Source: Rhizobium deserti
GTDB lineage: Bacteria; Pseudomonadota; Alphaproteobacteria; Rhizobiales; Rhizobiaceae
NCBI RefSeq assembly: GCF_004358025.1
Contig: NZ_SMTL01000003.1
Location: 62,001 to 126,000 of the forward strand
DNA length: 64,000 bases
Direction of reading: 5' to 3'
Shown: piece after piece, positions 30,495-39,708 of the stretch
Layout: each line of letters opens with the position of its first letter
Position numbering within the stretch: position 1 is the first letter of the stretch
Translations under genes and position numbers: made by a program
Notes under the pieces: model-generated
What the model saw: the letters and a program-made list of their open reading frames with translations, nothing else
Told to the model about the DNA's origin: nothing
Database searches by the model: none

Positions 30495-30934
30495 GATGCC
30501 ATCTCCCTTTTAAGGCCGGCAATGGCTGCAGGGCCGACTTCGTTGGTGTTCAAGATCCGCTCTTCGATCGGGTAAAGAGCCCGGATTGCCTTCAAAGCGT
30601 CGAATGCCCGGTCCGAGGCAACGAGAGCGTCGATCTGCTTCAGCTCTTCGATAATGTCCGGGTTTCGGAAACACGAGAGCAGCATCATGATCGAGCGCCG
30701 GAACATGGCCATCGCCTGGTCTTTGCCATCCGGGTTGATGAGCATCATCTGGGCGATGAAATAGAGCTGCCGAAGCGGCGTCGTCGTGTCTTCCGGCTGG
30801 AGAACATGGTTTTCCAGGAGGAAGGTAACGTTGTTCAAGAATTCTAGCGACACTTTCCGATCAACGCGCAGGACGGCGCCGTTAATGAAAATCTTCTCGC
30901 CCGACTTCAACGATATCCGTAGTGTGCTTTTCAT
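30485..30934 (-). CDS. flbT: Flagellin post-transcriptional regulator FlbT
   Basis: A 149-residue RNA-binding-type regulator specific to alphaproteobacteria; in Caulobacter FlbT acts on the flagellin mRNA leader. The N-terminus ([20 protein letters not shown]) and the following [19 protein letters not shown] segment are typical. It is coupled to flaF by a 4-base overlap (ATGA) and to flgD by a 10-base overlap. In this organism it should tune the four flagellin messages. Confidence 0.93.
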   Translation of the reverse strand: MKSTLRISLKSGEKIFINGAVLRVDRKVSLEFLNNVTFLLENHVLQPEDTTTPLRQLYFIAQMMLINPDGKDQAMAMFRRSIMMLLSCFRNPDIIEELKQIDALVASDRAFDALKAIRALYPIEERILNTNEVGPAAIAGLKREMASWQ

Positions 30935-31278
30935 CTTAGGCCATCCCTGATGATGGTGGTCACGTCAATAATGCCTTGGTAGTTTTCCGACTGCCGCTTC
31001 CGGATGCGTTCGCATTCCTTTAGTATCCAGAGGGCGATAGAGATAAGCTTGGCGCGAAGTTCGACGCTCAGCTCGTTGTCAGGCTGGTTCAGATCCTCGA
31101 TGAATCGGGTCCAAACCCTGCGTGTATAGTGAACGGCCTCGACGGCTTCCCTGCCATACCGCGATTTATCCGGCACCGCGGAAAGAAGCTCAATGGAACG
31201 ATCCAGTACCTGGCGTTCTCTTTCACGAGCGCTTGCGAGGTCATCCTTGACTACCTCGGCATACGCAAACTGGAACAT
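30931..31278 (-). CDS. flaF: Flagellin synthesis regulator FlaF
   Basis: A 115-residue helical protein starting at [10 protein letters not shown] (an upstream ATG at 31299 adds 7 unlikely residues). FlaF and FlbT work together in alphaproteobacteria to control flagellin translation and secretion. Conserved patterns are [12 protein letters not shown] and [15 protein letters not shown]. It lies 45 bases after flgL on the same strand. Confidence 0.92.
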   Translation of the reverse strand: MFQFAYAEVVKDDLASARERERQVLDRSIELLSAVPDKSRYGREAVEAVHYTRRVWTRFIEDLNQPDNELSVELRAKLISIALWILKECERIRKRQSENYQGIIDVTTIIRDGLR

Positions 31279-31323
31279 GCTGCATCCCTCATGTTGCAAA
31301 CAATCGCCTTCGGCAACTTACCA

Positions 31324-32352
31324 TTAAAGGAAGTTGACGAGGCTCAGACCCTGGATTTTGGAAGTAATGGTGTAGGAAGTCTCAACCTGCGTCAGCAATG
31401 TGTTGAGACGAACCGAAGCCTCGTAGGTGTCCACGCCGACGAGATCCGTCAGCTGGGTGTTGATGATATCCATCTGCGACAGCATTGCCGTATTGGCCTT
31501 CTCGACGCGCTCCTGGGAAAGGCCCATTCCAGAGCGGTTGGCATCGATGCCGGATACGGAAAGGCCCGCCAGATTGGTGACTTGCGCGTTGACGGCCGTC
31601 AGGGCGGCGGACGACAGGCCGGCAGTTGCCAGCTGCGACGTGATCAGGCTTGAAAGCACCAGGTTCTTGAAGCCGTCAGAATTGAGACTTGCAGATGTGG
31701 TGACGCTTTCCGACGTGCTGATGCGGCTTGTCATTTCCGTATCAGATGCGTTGGTCCAGCTCGTCCAGTCGAAGGAAGACGTATAGTCCCCCAGGAAATC
31801 CTCCATCTGGTCCGGGCTTACGTCCGAGGCAGACGAAATGCCGTTGGTCGACATGAAGTCCGAGAAGGAAGAATTGAAATGGTCTGCGGCATCGGCGATG
31901 AAATTGTCATCGAGTGGCGCGACATCTGTGTTGATACCCGAAAACAGATATTCGCCGTTTGCCGAAATGTTGGCGTAGCTGACAAAGCTTTGCAGAACCG
32001 ACATCGCCGTATCGGCAGAAACCTGGAGGCTGGTCGAGTCGCTGCTGCCTGAAAGAGCAACGAGCGAATTGAGCAGGGTCTGCCCGGAAGCCGACATCTC
32101 CTTCATCGCAAGCTGGGACGATTCCATCCGCTGATTGGCTAGCGAATTGGAGTCGACAATGGCCTGCAGCCGTGCCGTTTCGCGGCCATAGTCAAGGCTC
32201 GTGGACGTGCGGGTGCCAAGTTCCAGACCCACGTCGTCAAAAACACCGTTGACGGATTCATTCTCCAGCTTAGCAATCTCCACATGTGAATTCTTCACAG
32301 TGAGCTGCATTGCTTGGCTAACGGAAAGAGATGAGATGGATGTAGTCTTCAT
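31324..32352 (-). CDS. flgL: Hook-filament junction protein FlgL
   Basis: A 342-residue secreted flagellin-like protein linking hook to filament. The C-terminal helix (VDTYEASVRLNTLLTQVETSYT) and the N-terminal helix have the D0/D1 coiled-coil pattern. The centre is Ser/Thr/Asp-rich. It follows flgK after 2 bases. Confidence 0.93.
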   Translation of the reverse strand: MKTTSISSLSVSQAMQLTVKNSHVEIAKLENESVNGVFDDVGLELGTRTSTSLDYGRETARLQAIVDSNSLANQRMESSQLAMKEMSASGQTLLNSLVALSGSSDSTSLQVSADTAMSVLQSFVSYANISANGEYLFSGINTDVAPLDDNFIADAADHFNSSFSDFMSTNGISSASDVSPDQMEDFLGDYTSSFDWTSWTNASDTEMTSRISTSESVTTSASLNSDGFKNLVLSSLITSQLATAGLSSAALTAVNAQVTNLAGLSVSGIDANRSGMGLSQERVEKANTAMLSQMDIINTQLTDLVGVDTYEASVRLNTLLTQVETSYTITSKIQGLSLVNFL

Positions 32353-32354
32353 GA

Positions 32355-33824
32355 CTAGTTTGCAGCCTCCAGCAAGGCACGCAGCATCTCGTCGATGGTC
32401 GACAGGAGCTTGGATGCCGCTTTGTAGGATTGCTCGACATCAAGAAGCAGTATCAGCTCCTCATCGAGGTTGACCCCGGTCGAATTGGAATAGGCCTCAG
32501 TGGCGCGCGACAGCATGGCCGACGTCGTTTCGGAAGCATTGGTCGCGCCACTGCGATATTCTTCCGCCCAGCCGATCGAGTCCGTCGAGAAATCGAGGAT
32601 GGTCGCGCTGTCGCCGATCCTGGCAGCAGGATCGAATTTCATGGCAGTTTCGAAGCCTGACACATAACGGCTGATCAGCGTGGAAAAGCCGCTCGCATTC
32701 TCCGTGTTGATGCTATCGCCGGCAATTGATCCGTCGCGAAGCGCGAACGGGTTGCCGACGGCATTCTGATTAACCGTGATCAGTCCAGCCAGGCCATTGA
32801 TAGTGGCCGCATCTTCATAATCTACCGACGCATCCGGATAGTCCGGGTCCTTCGACCCGAAGAGGCCGGGCAGAGGGCTGCCGCCACTCTCTTCGGAAAA
32901 CATCGAAACGAGGCCGCGAGCGATTTCGTCGAGCTGGTTCTGGTAGGTCGGGTAAACCTCATCCCGCAATTGCAACAGCGCCTGCAGTGAGCCTTGAGCA
33001 GTCGTGTCGCTGTTCTGTCCAGCACCCAACTCGACACCATCGATATAGACGGGGCTTCCTGACACTGGATTGCCATCGGAATCTACTGCCGAATAGCTTG
33101 TCCTTGCATCAAAGGAGATCGTTCTCGCCGTGGTTTCGAACAAGGTGATGCCGCCGCTCGTATAGATCGAGACATCATTGTTTTCCCGGGTCACACTGCT
33201 GATGCCGACGATCTCGGAGATCTGCTTCAACAAGCTTTCGCGGGTATCGGCTGCATTGTTCGGATCGGTTCCGGCCGCCGTAGCAGCCTTGACCGCATCA
33301 TTGGCCTGTTCAAATTCCGACAGGAGTCTATTTAGCTTGTCGACCGAGCTGCCAATCTCGGTGTCGGCTTCCGCACGGAGGCTCTGCACCTCGGTGGTGG
33401 CCGTGTTCAGCGAATTGGCAACGTCGACGGCCGCATTGACCGCTGCCGATGCGAGAGTCTTGTCACCCGGCGTTGCCGCGTAATTCTGCAATGCATCGCG
33501 CAGATCGGACAGAGCCGTGGAGGGCGCCAGCGAATATTCGTCGCCGCCCATGATGGAATAAAGGGATTCCAGTCCCGCAAGCAGCGTCTGTTGACCTGCG
33601 TCGTCGGCAATGGAAGTCAGGGTCTGCTTCAGGAGTGCCGTATTTTCGGTTCTCTCGATCGCGACAGTCGTTGCACCGGAATAAGCATCTGTCGCCGTTT
33701 TCGCAGTACGGCGATTGTAGTCGCTGTTGCTGACATTTTGAACGTTCGTCGACAATACCGCCGTCTGGGTGGAGGTATTGCCGAGAATGTTTTTTGTCGT
33801 GCTCAGTGCCGATGCAAGTGACAT
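32355..33824 (-). CDS. flgK: Hook-filament junction protein FlgK
   Basis: A 489-residue secreted axial protein. The N-terminal half begins MSLASALSTTKNILGNTSTQ with the NVQNVSNSDYNRRTA motif shared by rod/hook axial proteins. The C-terminal helix VNLDEELILLLDVEQSYKAA is the conserved FlgK terminus. AGGAG lies 9 bases before the ATG. It is 14 bases from flgE and 2 from flgL, in one operon. Confidence 0.95.
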   Translation of the reverse strand: MSLASALSTTKNILGNTSTQTAVLSTNVQNVSNSDYNRRTAKTATDAYSGATTVAIERTENTALLKQTLTSIADDAGQQTLLAGLESLYSIMGGDEYSLAPSTALSDLRDALQNYAATPGDKTLASAAVNAAVDVANSLNTATTEVQSLRAEADTEIGSSVDKLNRLLSEFEQANDAVKAATAAGTDPNNAADTRESLLKQISEIVGISSVTRENNDVSIYTSGGITLFETTARTISFDARTSYSAVDSDGNPVSGSPVYIDGVELGAGQNSDTTAQGSLQALLQLRDEVYPTYQNQLDEIARGLVSMFSEESGGSPLPGLFGSKDPDYPDASVDYEDAATINGLAGLITVNQNAVGNPFALRDGSIAGDSINTENASGFSTLISRYVSGFETAMKFDPAARIGDSATILDFSTDSIGWAEEYRSGATNASETTSAMLSRATEAYSNSTGVNLDEELILLLDVEQSYKAASKLLSTIDEMLRALLEAAN

Positions 33825-33838
33825 CGCTTAACTCCTAA

Positions 33839-35149
33839 CTACCGGACCAGGTTGATCAGTACGTCCATCAGATCGGAACCGGTCTGGAACACCTTCGAGT
33901 TGGCGCTATAGCTGCGCTGGGACTCGATCATTTCTGTTAGCTCGCCCGCCAGGTCGACGTTGGATGTTTCGAGTGCACCCGAGACAATCTTGCCGAAGCC
34001 GCTTGCGCCGGCAAAGCCGAGCGTCACGACGCCGGAATCACTGGTGGTGCGATAGACGTTGCCGCTGGAAACCTCGAGATTGTCGGGGCTTTCCACAGTC
34101 GCCATAGCGATCTGGTAGAGCGGCCGGGTAGAGCCGTCGGCATAAACCGCGTTGACCGTACCGGAGGCGTCAATATCGACGCTCTTGATGGCGCTCGGCG
34201 CGCTGCCGTTGACGCTGCCCTTGGAAATATTGGAATTTGCAGACAACTGCGTCATCTTCGCCAGGTCGATCTTGACGTCGCTGGTGTTGTCGTTGTCGTC
34301 GGTGATGGTGATCGCAAGCTCGTCAAGGCCGTCGACTGTCGTCAGCTTTCCGCTTGCATCAAATTCCAGCTGGATATCCTCAAGCAGAGGAGGCACATCG
34401 CTGCCTTCGAACTGATAGGGGAAGCTGCCGCTTCCAGCCTTGCTGGCATTTGCTGCATCATAGACCGTTAGGCTCCAAGCGTCAGGGTCTGCACCCGTCT
34501 TGGAGAAATAGAAGTCGTACACAATCGGATTGCCAAGGCTGTCGTAGCTGGTCAGCGACGTCTTAAGCGTGCTGTTCATGTCAACCTTGACGTCTTCCGT
34601 ATTTGCGCTCGGAAGATCCGTTGTCACGACAGGGGCGGCGCTGTTGAGGTTGCCGGAGAGCGAGCCGCTCGTGGAAGCAACCGCGCTAAGCTCATTGCCG
34701 CCGACATTGATTGGGATCAAGCCATCGTAGCTGTTGACGACGGTCGTCGGCGTGCCTGCATCGTAGGAATATCCCAAGAGCGTGTAGCCGGCTGAATTGA
34801 CCAGGAAACCGTTTTCGTCCTTGGTGAAGTCACCGGAGCGGCTGAGATAGGTGTCGCCTGCGGCGTTCTGCACAACGAAGAAGCCGTCGCCCTGAATGGC
34901 AAGGTCTGTCTTGGACGTCGTATACTGGAGAGCACCCTGCTCCGAGATGGAGTAGGAAACATTGGTTTCAACGCCGCCTGAGTTATAGGAGCCCGCCGTA
35001 GAAGGCAGTACCAGCGACGAGAACGAGGTAGAAGCCCCCTTGTAGGCGGTCGTGGACGAGTTGGCGATGTTATCGCCGACGGTGCCCAAGCGGTTTGCCT
35101 GGGCAGACATGCCCGATACGGCAGTCTTCATAGTTCCAAAAAGGCTCAT
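33839..35149 (-). CDS. flgE: Flagellar hook protein FlgE
   Basis: The hook monomer, 436 residues. The N-terminal axial motif MSAQANRLGTVGDNIANSST and the C-terminal IESQRSYSANSKVFQTGSDL are diagnostic; the middle is the FlgE D2 and beta-rich region. The ATG at 35149 has GAGG upstream; an open frame to 35317 includes the terminator and promoter region and is not coding. It is the first gene of flgE-flgK-flgL-flaF-flbT-flgD. A motif shared with three other flagellar promoters lies 45 bases upstream. Confidence 0.96.
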   Translation of the reverse strand: MSLFGTMKTAVSGMSAQANRLGTVGDNIANSSTTAYKGASTSFSSLVLPSTAGSYNSGGVETNVSYSISEQGALQYTTSKTDLAIQGDGFFVVQNAAGDTYLSRSGDFTKDENGFLVNSAGYTLLGYSYDAGTPTTVVNSYDGLIPINVGGNELSAVASTSGSLSGNLNSAAPVVTTDLPSANTEDVKVDMNSTLKTSLTSYDSLGNPIVYDFYFSKTGADPDAWSLTVYDAANASKAGSGSFPYQFEGSDVPPLLEDIQLEFDASGKLTTVDGLDELAITITDDNDNTSDVKIDLAKMTQLSANSNISKGSVNGSAPSAIKSVDIDASGTVNAVYADGSTRPLYQIAMATVESPDNLEVSSGNVYRTTSDSGVVTLGFAGASGFGKIVSGALETSNVDLAGELTEMIESQRSYSANSKVFQTGSDLMDVLINLVR

Positions 35150-35194
35150 AGCAATCCTCGTTGCATTTAGGCTTTCGAGTTCTAACGGGCGGGC

Positions 35195-35208
35195 CTTGCG
35201 TGAAGCTG
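35195..35208 (-). promoter_or_regulatory. Shared flagellar promoter motif upstream of flgE
   Basis: On the coding strand the motif reads CAGCTTCACGCAAG and ends 45 bases before the flgE start. The same 14 bases occur before motA (58013-58026) and before flgF (57955-57968), and a variant occurs before flgB (53771-53784). It is a candidate site for the class-II activator Rem, whose gene is the next one upstream; that link is inferred. Confidence 0.6.
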
Positions 35209-35295
35209 TCTGTGGCCCTTCCAGAAACGCTTCTTTGCGTTTTGATCCTGGAACTGTGGGCTTCCTCCCCAAACAAACGTGAGGAGCCCGCAAAC

Positions 35296-35328
35296 AAAAA
35301 TGGCACTTGCTGAACAAGTGCCATTTTT
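35296..35328. terminator. Rho-independent terminator after rem
   Basis: A perfect 14-base stem AAAAATGGCACTTG/CAAGTGCCATTTTT with a CTGAA loop. On the minus strand it ends in a T-run 15 bases past the rem stop, so it should end rem transcription before the flgE promoter. It is symmetrical and can act on both strands. Confidence 0.9.
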
Positions 35329-35342
35329 CGATTTAATTTCAA

Positions 35343-36014
35343 TTACTTCCAGTCGATGCAGTAGCCCAGGAACCGCTTCGAATCGATGGGATCGAAGCCG
35401 AGGCGCTTGCGGAGCTTCTTGCGAAGCTTGCTGATGTGGCTTTCGACCACATTCTCTTCGACATCCTCGTCGAAAACGCCGTAGATGGCGTTGAAGATCT
35501 GCGACTTGGAAACGCGACGGCCGCGGTTCGAAATCAAGTATTCAAGGATGCGCCGCTCGCGTCTTGGAAGAGCAAAAATCTCGCCTTCCACTTCCGGATC
35601 ACGACCATCCGAGAAAACGCGGATCGGACCAATGTCGGTATGATTGGACAGCGCACTAAGGCGACGGCGGATTGCTGCGGCCCGCGCCAGGATCTCGCGC
35701 GGATGGACCGGCTTGCGAACGACGTCGTCAACGCCGCAGTCGAAAAGTGCCAGTGTCGACTCGAGAGAAGGCTGGTCGCTGACGGCGATCACCGGAGCCT
35801 GGGTCCGTCCGCGGATGGCCCGCGGCAGGTCATGGATCAGCTCGCCTCGACCAATCAAAAATGCCTCGATTGCGGCAATGTCGGCTTCCGCTGCCGAGTT
35901 CACCCAATCATTAAATTCCTCGGGATCAAACCCGGTAGAAGGGACGCCTTCGCGTCCGAACAAGGACGTGTAACCATCCTTAACAATTTGTCGATCATCA
36001 ACCACTACGATCAT
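35343..36014 (-). CDS. rem: OmpR-type transcriptional activator of motility genes, Rem
   Basis: A 223-residue orphan response-regulator-like protein. The receiver domain (1-115) keeps the acidic pair D6/D7, a possible phospho-site D45 in a poorly conserved context, and K101. The C-terminal winged helix (about 125-222) has [20 protein letters not shown] and [13 protein letters not shown]. In Sinorhizobium meliloti Rem is the growth-phase activator of class-II flagellar genes below VisNR. GGAGG sits just before the ATG. It lies within the flagellar cluster, upstream of flgE, and ends at a strong terminator. Confidence 0.93.
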   Translation of the reverse strand: MIVVVDDRQIVKDGYTSLFGREGVPSTGFDPEEFNDWVNSAAEADIAAIEAFLIGRGELIHDLPRAIRGRTQAPVIAVSDQPSLESTLALFDCGVDDVVRKPVHPREILARAAAIRRRLSALSNHTDIGPIRVFSDGRDPEVEGEIFALPRRERRILEYLISNRGRRVSKSQIFNAIYGVFDEDVEENVVESHISKLRKKLRKRLGFDPIDSKRFLGYCIDWK

Positions 36015-36285
36015 TTGCCCGCCTCCGAATCAGTGCCACGTCTCGGTAAGAGAGTGATACGAATCGGCCCGAATCTGAGCAACTAGAGAAAGTAACAGGG
36101 CTTTGCTAATAGTTGATTAACCATGATGCGTCGATTTGGCTCTACATGTAGTAGTTGAGGGATCGAGCAGCCATATCCTGTTGTGGAAAATTTACTTTTT
36201 GTGAAAGAGCCGGCTTGCAAAGTGGAGCTGAAACGAATCCACGAACAGGCATGATAAAGCTTAGCATCGAAACGCTAATTCTCTC

Positions 36286-36864
36286 TCAGGTTGCAGCCCT
36301 GCCGCAAAATGTAGAGGCGTTGGCCGTCCATTTGCCAAACCCTGTTGCGACCAGGTTGGCGATCACCCGACAGACATATTGCTGTTGAGCCGGATTGTTG
36401 TTGGGGCCGGCATGGTAACGGGCAACGGCCATGGTCCATGTCTCGTGCTGATCATGCAGCCGCTTGAGAAAGAGGGCCGCATACTGGACGTTCTTTCCCG
36501 GGTCGAACATCTCCTCGACGGACGCAAATTCGCCGCCATGGAAATGGTGGTTGATCTGCATGCAGCCGATATCGATCAGCTTGGCGCCTGAGCTTTTGGC
36601 TTGGGCGAAGAGCTGCAGTGCCTCCGGCAGAGAGGAGGCGAAATAGGCCTTGCCCTCCACGTTCATCGCATAGGCGCTAAGCGAGCCCTTGCGTCCGGTC
36701 TCGGTCAAGCCGACAGAATAAAGTATGCCTTCTGGTATGCCGTATTTCCGCGCGGCTGCCTGGATCTGCATTTCGCAGCGGCCGGCCTGCTGCGCGAGGG
36801 CATCAGAGGTAAATGTCGCCAGAGCTATTGCCGCGACTGATGCCAGCTTCAGCGGCAGTCTCAT
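36286..36864 (-). CDS. Flagellar-cluster lytic transglycosylase
   Basis: A 192-residue secreted SLT-fold enzyme. The start MRLPLKLASV is set by GGAGA at 6 bases and lies inside the end of fliK (62-base overlap). A signal peptide of about 24 residues (ending SDALA) is followed by the catalytic Glu in LTETGRKG, the CMQIN motif near residue 105 and ARYHAGPN. Two added Cys suggest a disulfide. It probably opens peptidoglycan for the rod, since the FlgJ encoded here lacks a muramidase domain. Confidence 0.85.
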   Translation of the reverse strand: MRLPLKLASVAAIALATFTSDALAQQAGRCEMQIQAAARKYGIPEGILYSVGLTETGRKGSLSAYAMNVEGKAYFASSLPEALQLFAQAKSSGAKLIDIGCMQINHHFHGGEFASVEEMFDPGKNVQYAALFLKRLHDQHETWTMAVARYHAGPNNNPAQQQYVCRVIANLVATGFGKWTANASTFCGRAAT

Positions 36865-38431
36865 TGCGATTCTCCATGTCATTGCGATCGGATTGATTAG
36901 CCGCTCGGCCCTGTCCTTGAGCCTGCTGACGGGCCGCCTCGCCATCTCGGGCAAGCTGCTGCTGCGTCTGGGCATTGCCCTGCGGCTGGTCGCCGGATGT
37001 GTTTGCGCCGGTATCAGCGGCGGGCGCGATGCTGACCGTCACCTGATCAACATTGAAGCCCTGGGCGCGCAGCGAGTCCAGCATTGGCTTGACGTCGTCG
37101 CTGAGCTCTCGATAGGCCATGGAACTGTGCACGGTGAGGTGAATAGACAGCTCTTCGCCGACCAGGCGCATGTTTGCAGTTACCGCGCCGAGATTCTCCG
37201 GGTTGAGCTGCAGCTTGAGCGTATTGACCACATTGCCGGTGCTGGATGCGCTGGCGGCATTGGAAAGCGCCGAGGCCGGATGCATGGCGGCGGCCCAATC
37301 GGGATCCTTGGATGCCGCCGAAAGGATCGAGCTGGCATTTGTGCCCATGCCGAAGCCGAGGTAACGCCTGGAATCGAGAATGGTGATGGTTTCCGGCTTG
37401 GCAGTGGTCGGAAGGCTATCCTGCAGCTCCGCACCGCCGTCTTCGTTCTTGGTCATCGACAGGCTGACCGCCACCGCATCCCCTGCCTTCTGGAACCGGA
37501 AAGAGGCGGGTTCTGTAGCGTCTGAACTCCCGTCAAGCGAAGACAGGAAGTCGAGCGAGCCATCGTCCTTGTTCGAAGGCAGTGCGGCCATCAGGTCGTC
37601 AGGCTGAAGATCTTCGTCCAAAGCAGGTGCTTCGACTGCCAGAGCCGGCACCATCGCCTCAAGATCCTGGCTGGTCTCGGCTGAAGGAGCGGATGTCAGG
37701 CGTAGAAGTGCTTCGGTGGAAAGTGCTGTAGCCGACAAGGCATCCAATGGAACGGCAACCACCATGTCGGCGGCGAGCTGACCTGCTTCAGCCTGATCCG
37801 CTTCAACCGTCTCATCCTGCGCACTGGCAGGGCGCGCCTCACCCTTGCCGTCGACAGCCGAGGTGCCGGAAGCTCGCTTGCCGCCTGTCAACACGGGCAC
37901 AAGCTGCGTCAGGTCGAGTTCATTCAGGATATCCTCGCCTTCGGCAGGGGGAGAGGACGCCGCAGGCGTCTGCACGCCCGTCACTTGAGCCGGTGGCTTC
38001 AAGATTGTCTGCTGCGGTAGCTGAGCATCAGCCGTCGGCAGCGGCACTTGCTGGCCGGCGGTCGCCTGCAGCAAGGCCTTTGGATCGGCCGCCTGCACTT
38101 GCTGGCCCTGCTGGCTGGGTTGTCCGGGCAAAACCGCCCCCTCTGGACCGGTCACCGCAGTGCTTACCGGCTTGAGGGCGCCTGACAGGGATGACAGGTC
38201 TGTCAGTGACTTGAAGCGACCGGTCGAGGGCATGCCATCAGGTTCTGACAGGGCCGCCTCACCCGCCTCTCCGTTCCCAGACAGGCTGGTCTCGGTGTCG
38301 GAATCCGCGTCGGTCAAAGCCTGAGCGAATTCACCGGACTCGCTGTTCTGCGACGAGGCCTTGCCGAACATTCCCAACACCGGCTGATCGGCAATCGTCT
38401 TTGTTGCGGCAGATGCTACGCTGGTCGTCAT
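36803..38431 (-). CDS. fliK: Flagellar hook-length control protein FliK
   Basis: A 542-residue, largely disordered ruler protein (Ala/Gln/Pro/Ser-rich, about 1-360). The globular C-terminal Flg_hook domain (about 400-475) contains LKLQLNPENLGAVTANMRLV and AYRELSDDVKPMLDSLRAQG; an Asn/Gln-rich tail follows. It is exported and measures the hook before the switch to filament secretion. It overlaps motC by 4 bases at its start and the transglycosylase by 62 bases at its end. Confidence 0.92.
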   Translation of the reverse strand: MTTSVASAATKTIADQPVLGMFGKASSQNSESGEFAQALTDADSDTETSLSGNGEAGEAALSEPDGMPSTGRFKSLTDLSSLSGALKPVSTAVTGPEGAVLPGQPSQQGQQVQAADPKALLQATAGQQVPLPTADAQLPQQTILKPPAQVTGVQTPAASSPPAEGEDILNELDLTQLVPVLTGGKRASGTSAVDGKGEARPASAQDETVEADQAEAGQLAADMVVAVPLDALSATALSTEALLRLTSAPSAETSQDLEAMVPALAVEAPALDEDLQPDDLMAALPSNKDDGSLDFLSSLDGSSDATEPASFRFQKAGDAVAVSLSMTKNEDGGAELQDSLPTTAKPETITILDSRRYLGFGMGTNASSILSAASKDPDWAAAMHPASALSNAASASSTGNVVNTLKLQLNPENLGAVTANMRLVGEELSIHLTVHSSMAYRELSDDVKPMLDSLRAQGFNVDQVTVSIAPAADTGANTSGDQPQGNAQTQQQLARDGEAARQQAQGQGRAANQSDRNDMENRNETAAEAGISRGNSSGDIYL

Positions 38432-39672
38432 TGGGCCTCCTCCTCCAACAGATCGTCGATCTGCTTCAGTTTGGATCGACTGTTGTCGACATAGGACTGG
38501 AAATCGCTCGTTCTGTCCGCAACTTGCTGCACACCAGCGGAAACCGGCTGCGCCCTTGGCGCCGCGCTGGGTTCCGTCTTCTCGTCGACAGGCTTGGAGA
38601 CGGCGAGCGGTACGGCTGCCGCTGGCGGCATCAATATCTGCTCAGCGATGTTTTTGGCGGCATCACGCAAGTTCCGGTCACGATCGGACAGGGCGGCATC
38701 CGGAATTTGCGAAAGGCTCTTGGCTGCATCCGTGACCTTGGACGTCGAGATCTCCGCCAGGTGTCCGTAAAGCTGTCCCACCACATCGTCGGCCTTAGCG
38801 GGGCCGACAGCTCGTTGGTCAGCAAAGGATGCAGCATCGCGAGCCAGATCCTTCTTGCCCGCCAGCAGGGCGCGCCGTGCGACCCGCAGGTAGAATTCCT
38901 GAGCGCGTTCATCGTCCATCGTGGCAACGACGTCCGTCCACTGGCTCTGCTGGATCTTGCCATCGCCATCGACGACGAGCTGGACGAACATATCCACAAA
39001 CTGGCTTGCATAGGGCGAATACAGGAAGCGGCGCACATATTTGCCGGACAGGTCCATCGCCCTGGTGAAGTCGGAGACCTGCAGCGCGATCACTAGCGAG
39101 CGCCGCAGCGCCGCCTCTTCCAGATTGGTTCCGGGAGCGAGAAGTCGAACCTTGTCGAAATATTCGAGCGCCTTTTGCGGCTCCGTTCCTGCCGAAACAT
39201 TGCCGACCACAAGAGCAAGATATGGGCCAACAGCCGTATCGCCATATTCCTTGACCAGTTCCTCGAACGCGGGAAGAGCCGAGATCCCCTGCCCCTGCAG
39301 GTAGCGGCGCAGCACCCTGCTCAAGCGGGTATCGAACTCGCCTTCGATATCACGCGACGCCAGATATTCGAGGGTCTGCGGATTGCCGCCGCTCATGGTG
39401 AATATGAAGGCGGCATCGACGTTGCGCGTGTCGCGGAAGGTTTCCGGGCCGGCAGAGCGCAGCCGCTGGTCGAGTGTTTTCAGCAGGAAGCGCTGCATTT
39501 CCCCGGCCGAGTGATCGCCGAGAACGACGGCATCCTGAATGAACTGCAAGGAACGCATCATCTTGTAGGGTTCAAGATCATCGCTGCCCAAGGCCGGGCC
39601 GGCGCCTGCAAAAAGGGCGCCCGCGAAAAACAAACGCAGCATGCTCTGGCGGTTGCGCGGACGCATCATCAT
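38428..39672 (-). CDS. motC: Periplasmic motility protein MotC
   Basis: A 414-residue rhizobia-specific periplasmic protein that binds MotB and controls flagellar speed. The signal peptide covers the first 29 residues (hydrophobic core LFFAGALFAGAGPA). The mature part is helical, with EDLEPYKMMRSLQFIQDAV-like and TPR-like segments and a C-terminal coiled coil. Three consecutive ATG codons (39672, 39669, 39666) make the exact start ambiguous; GGGAAGG suits the third best. It lies between motB and fliK, as in Sinorhizobium. Its chaperone MotE is encoded at 49.6 kb. Confidence 0.88.
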   Translation of the reverse strand: MMMRPRNRQSMLRLFFAGALFAGAGPALGSDDLEPYKMMRSLQFIQDAVVLGDHSAGEMQRFLLKTLDQRLRSAGPETFRDTRNVDAAFIFTMSGGNPQTLEYLASRDIEGEFDTRLSRVLRRYLQGQGISALPAFEELVKEYGDTAVGPYLALVVGNVSAGTEPQKALEYFDKVRLLAPGTNLEEAALRRSLVIALQVSDFTRAMDLSGKYVRRFLYSPYASQFVDMFVQLVVDGDGKIQQSQWTDVVATMDDERAQEFYLRVARRALLAGKKDLARDAASFADQRAVGPAKADDVVGQLYGHLAEISTSKVTDAAKSLSQIPDAALSDRDRNLRDAAKNIAEQILMPPAAAVPLAVSKPVDEKTEPSAAPRAQPVSAGVQQVADRTSDFQSYVDNSRSKLKQIDDLLEEEAQ

Positions 39673-39708
39673 GACCTTCCCATTTGAGCCGTCATACGGA
39701 ACACGGGA

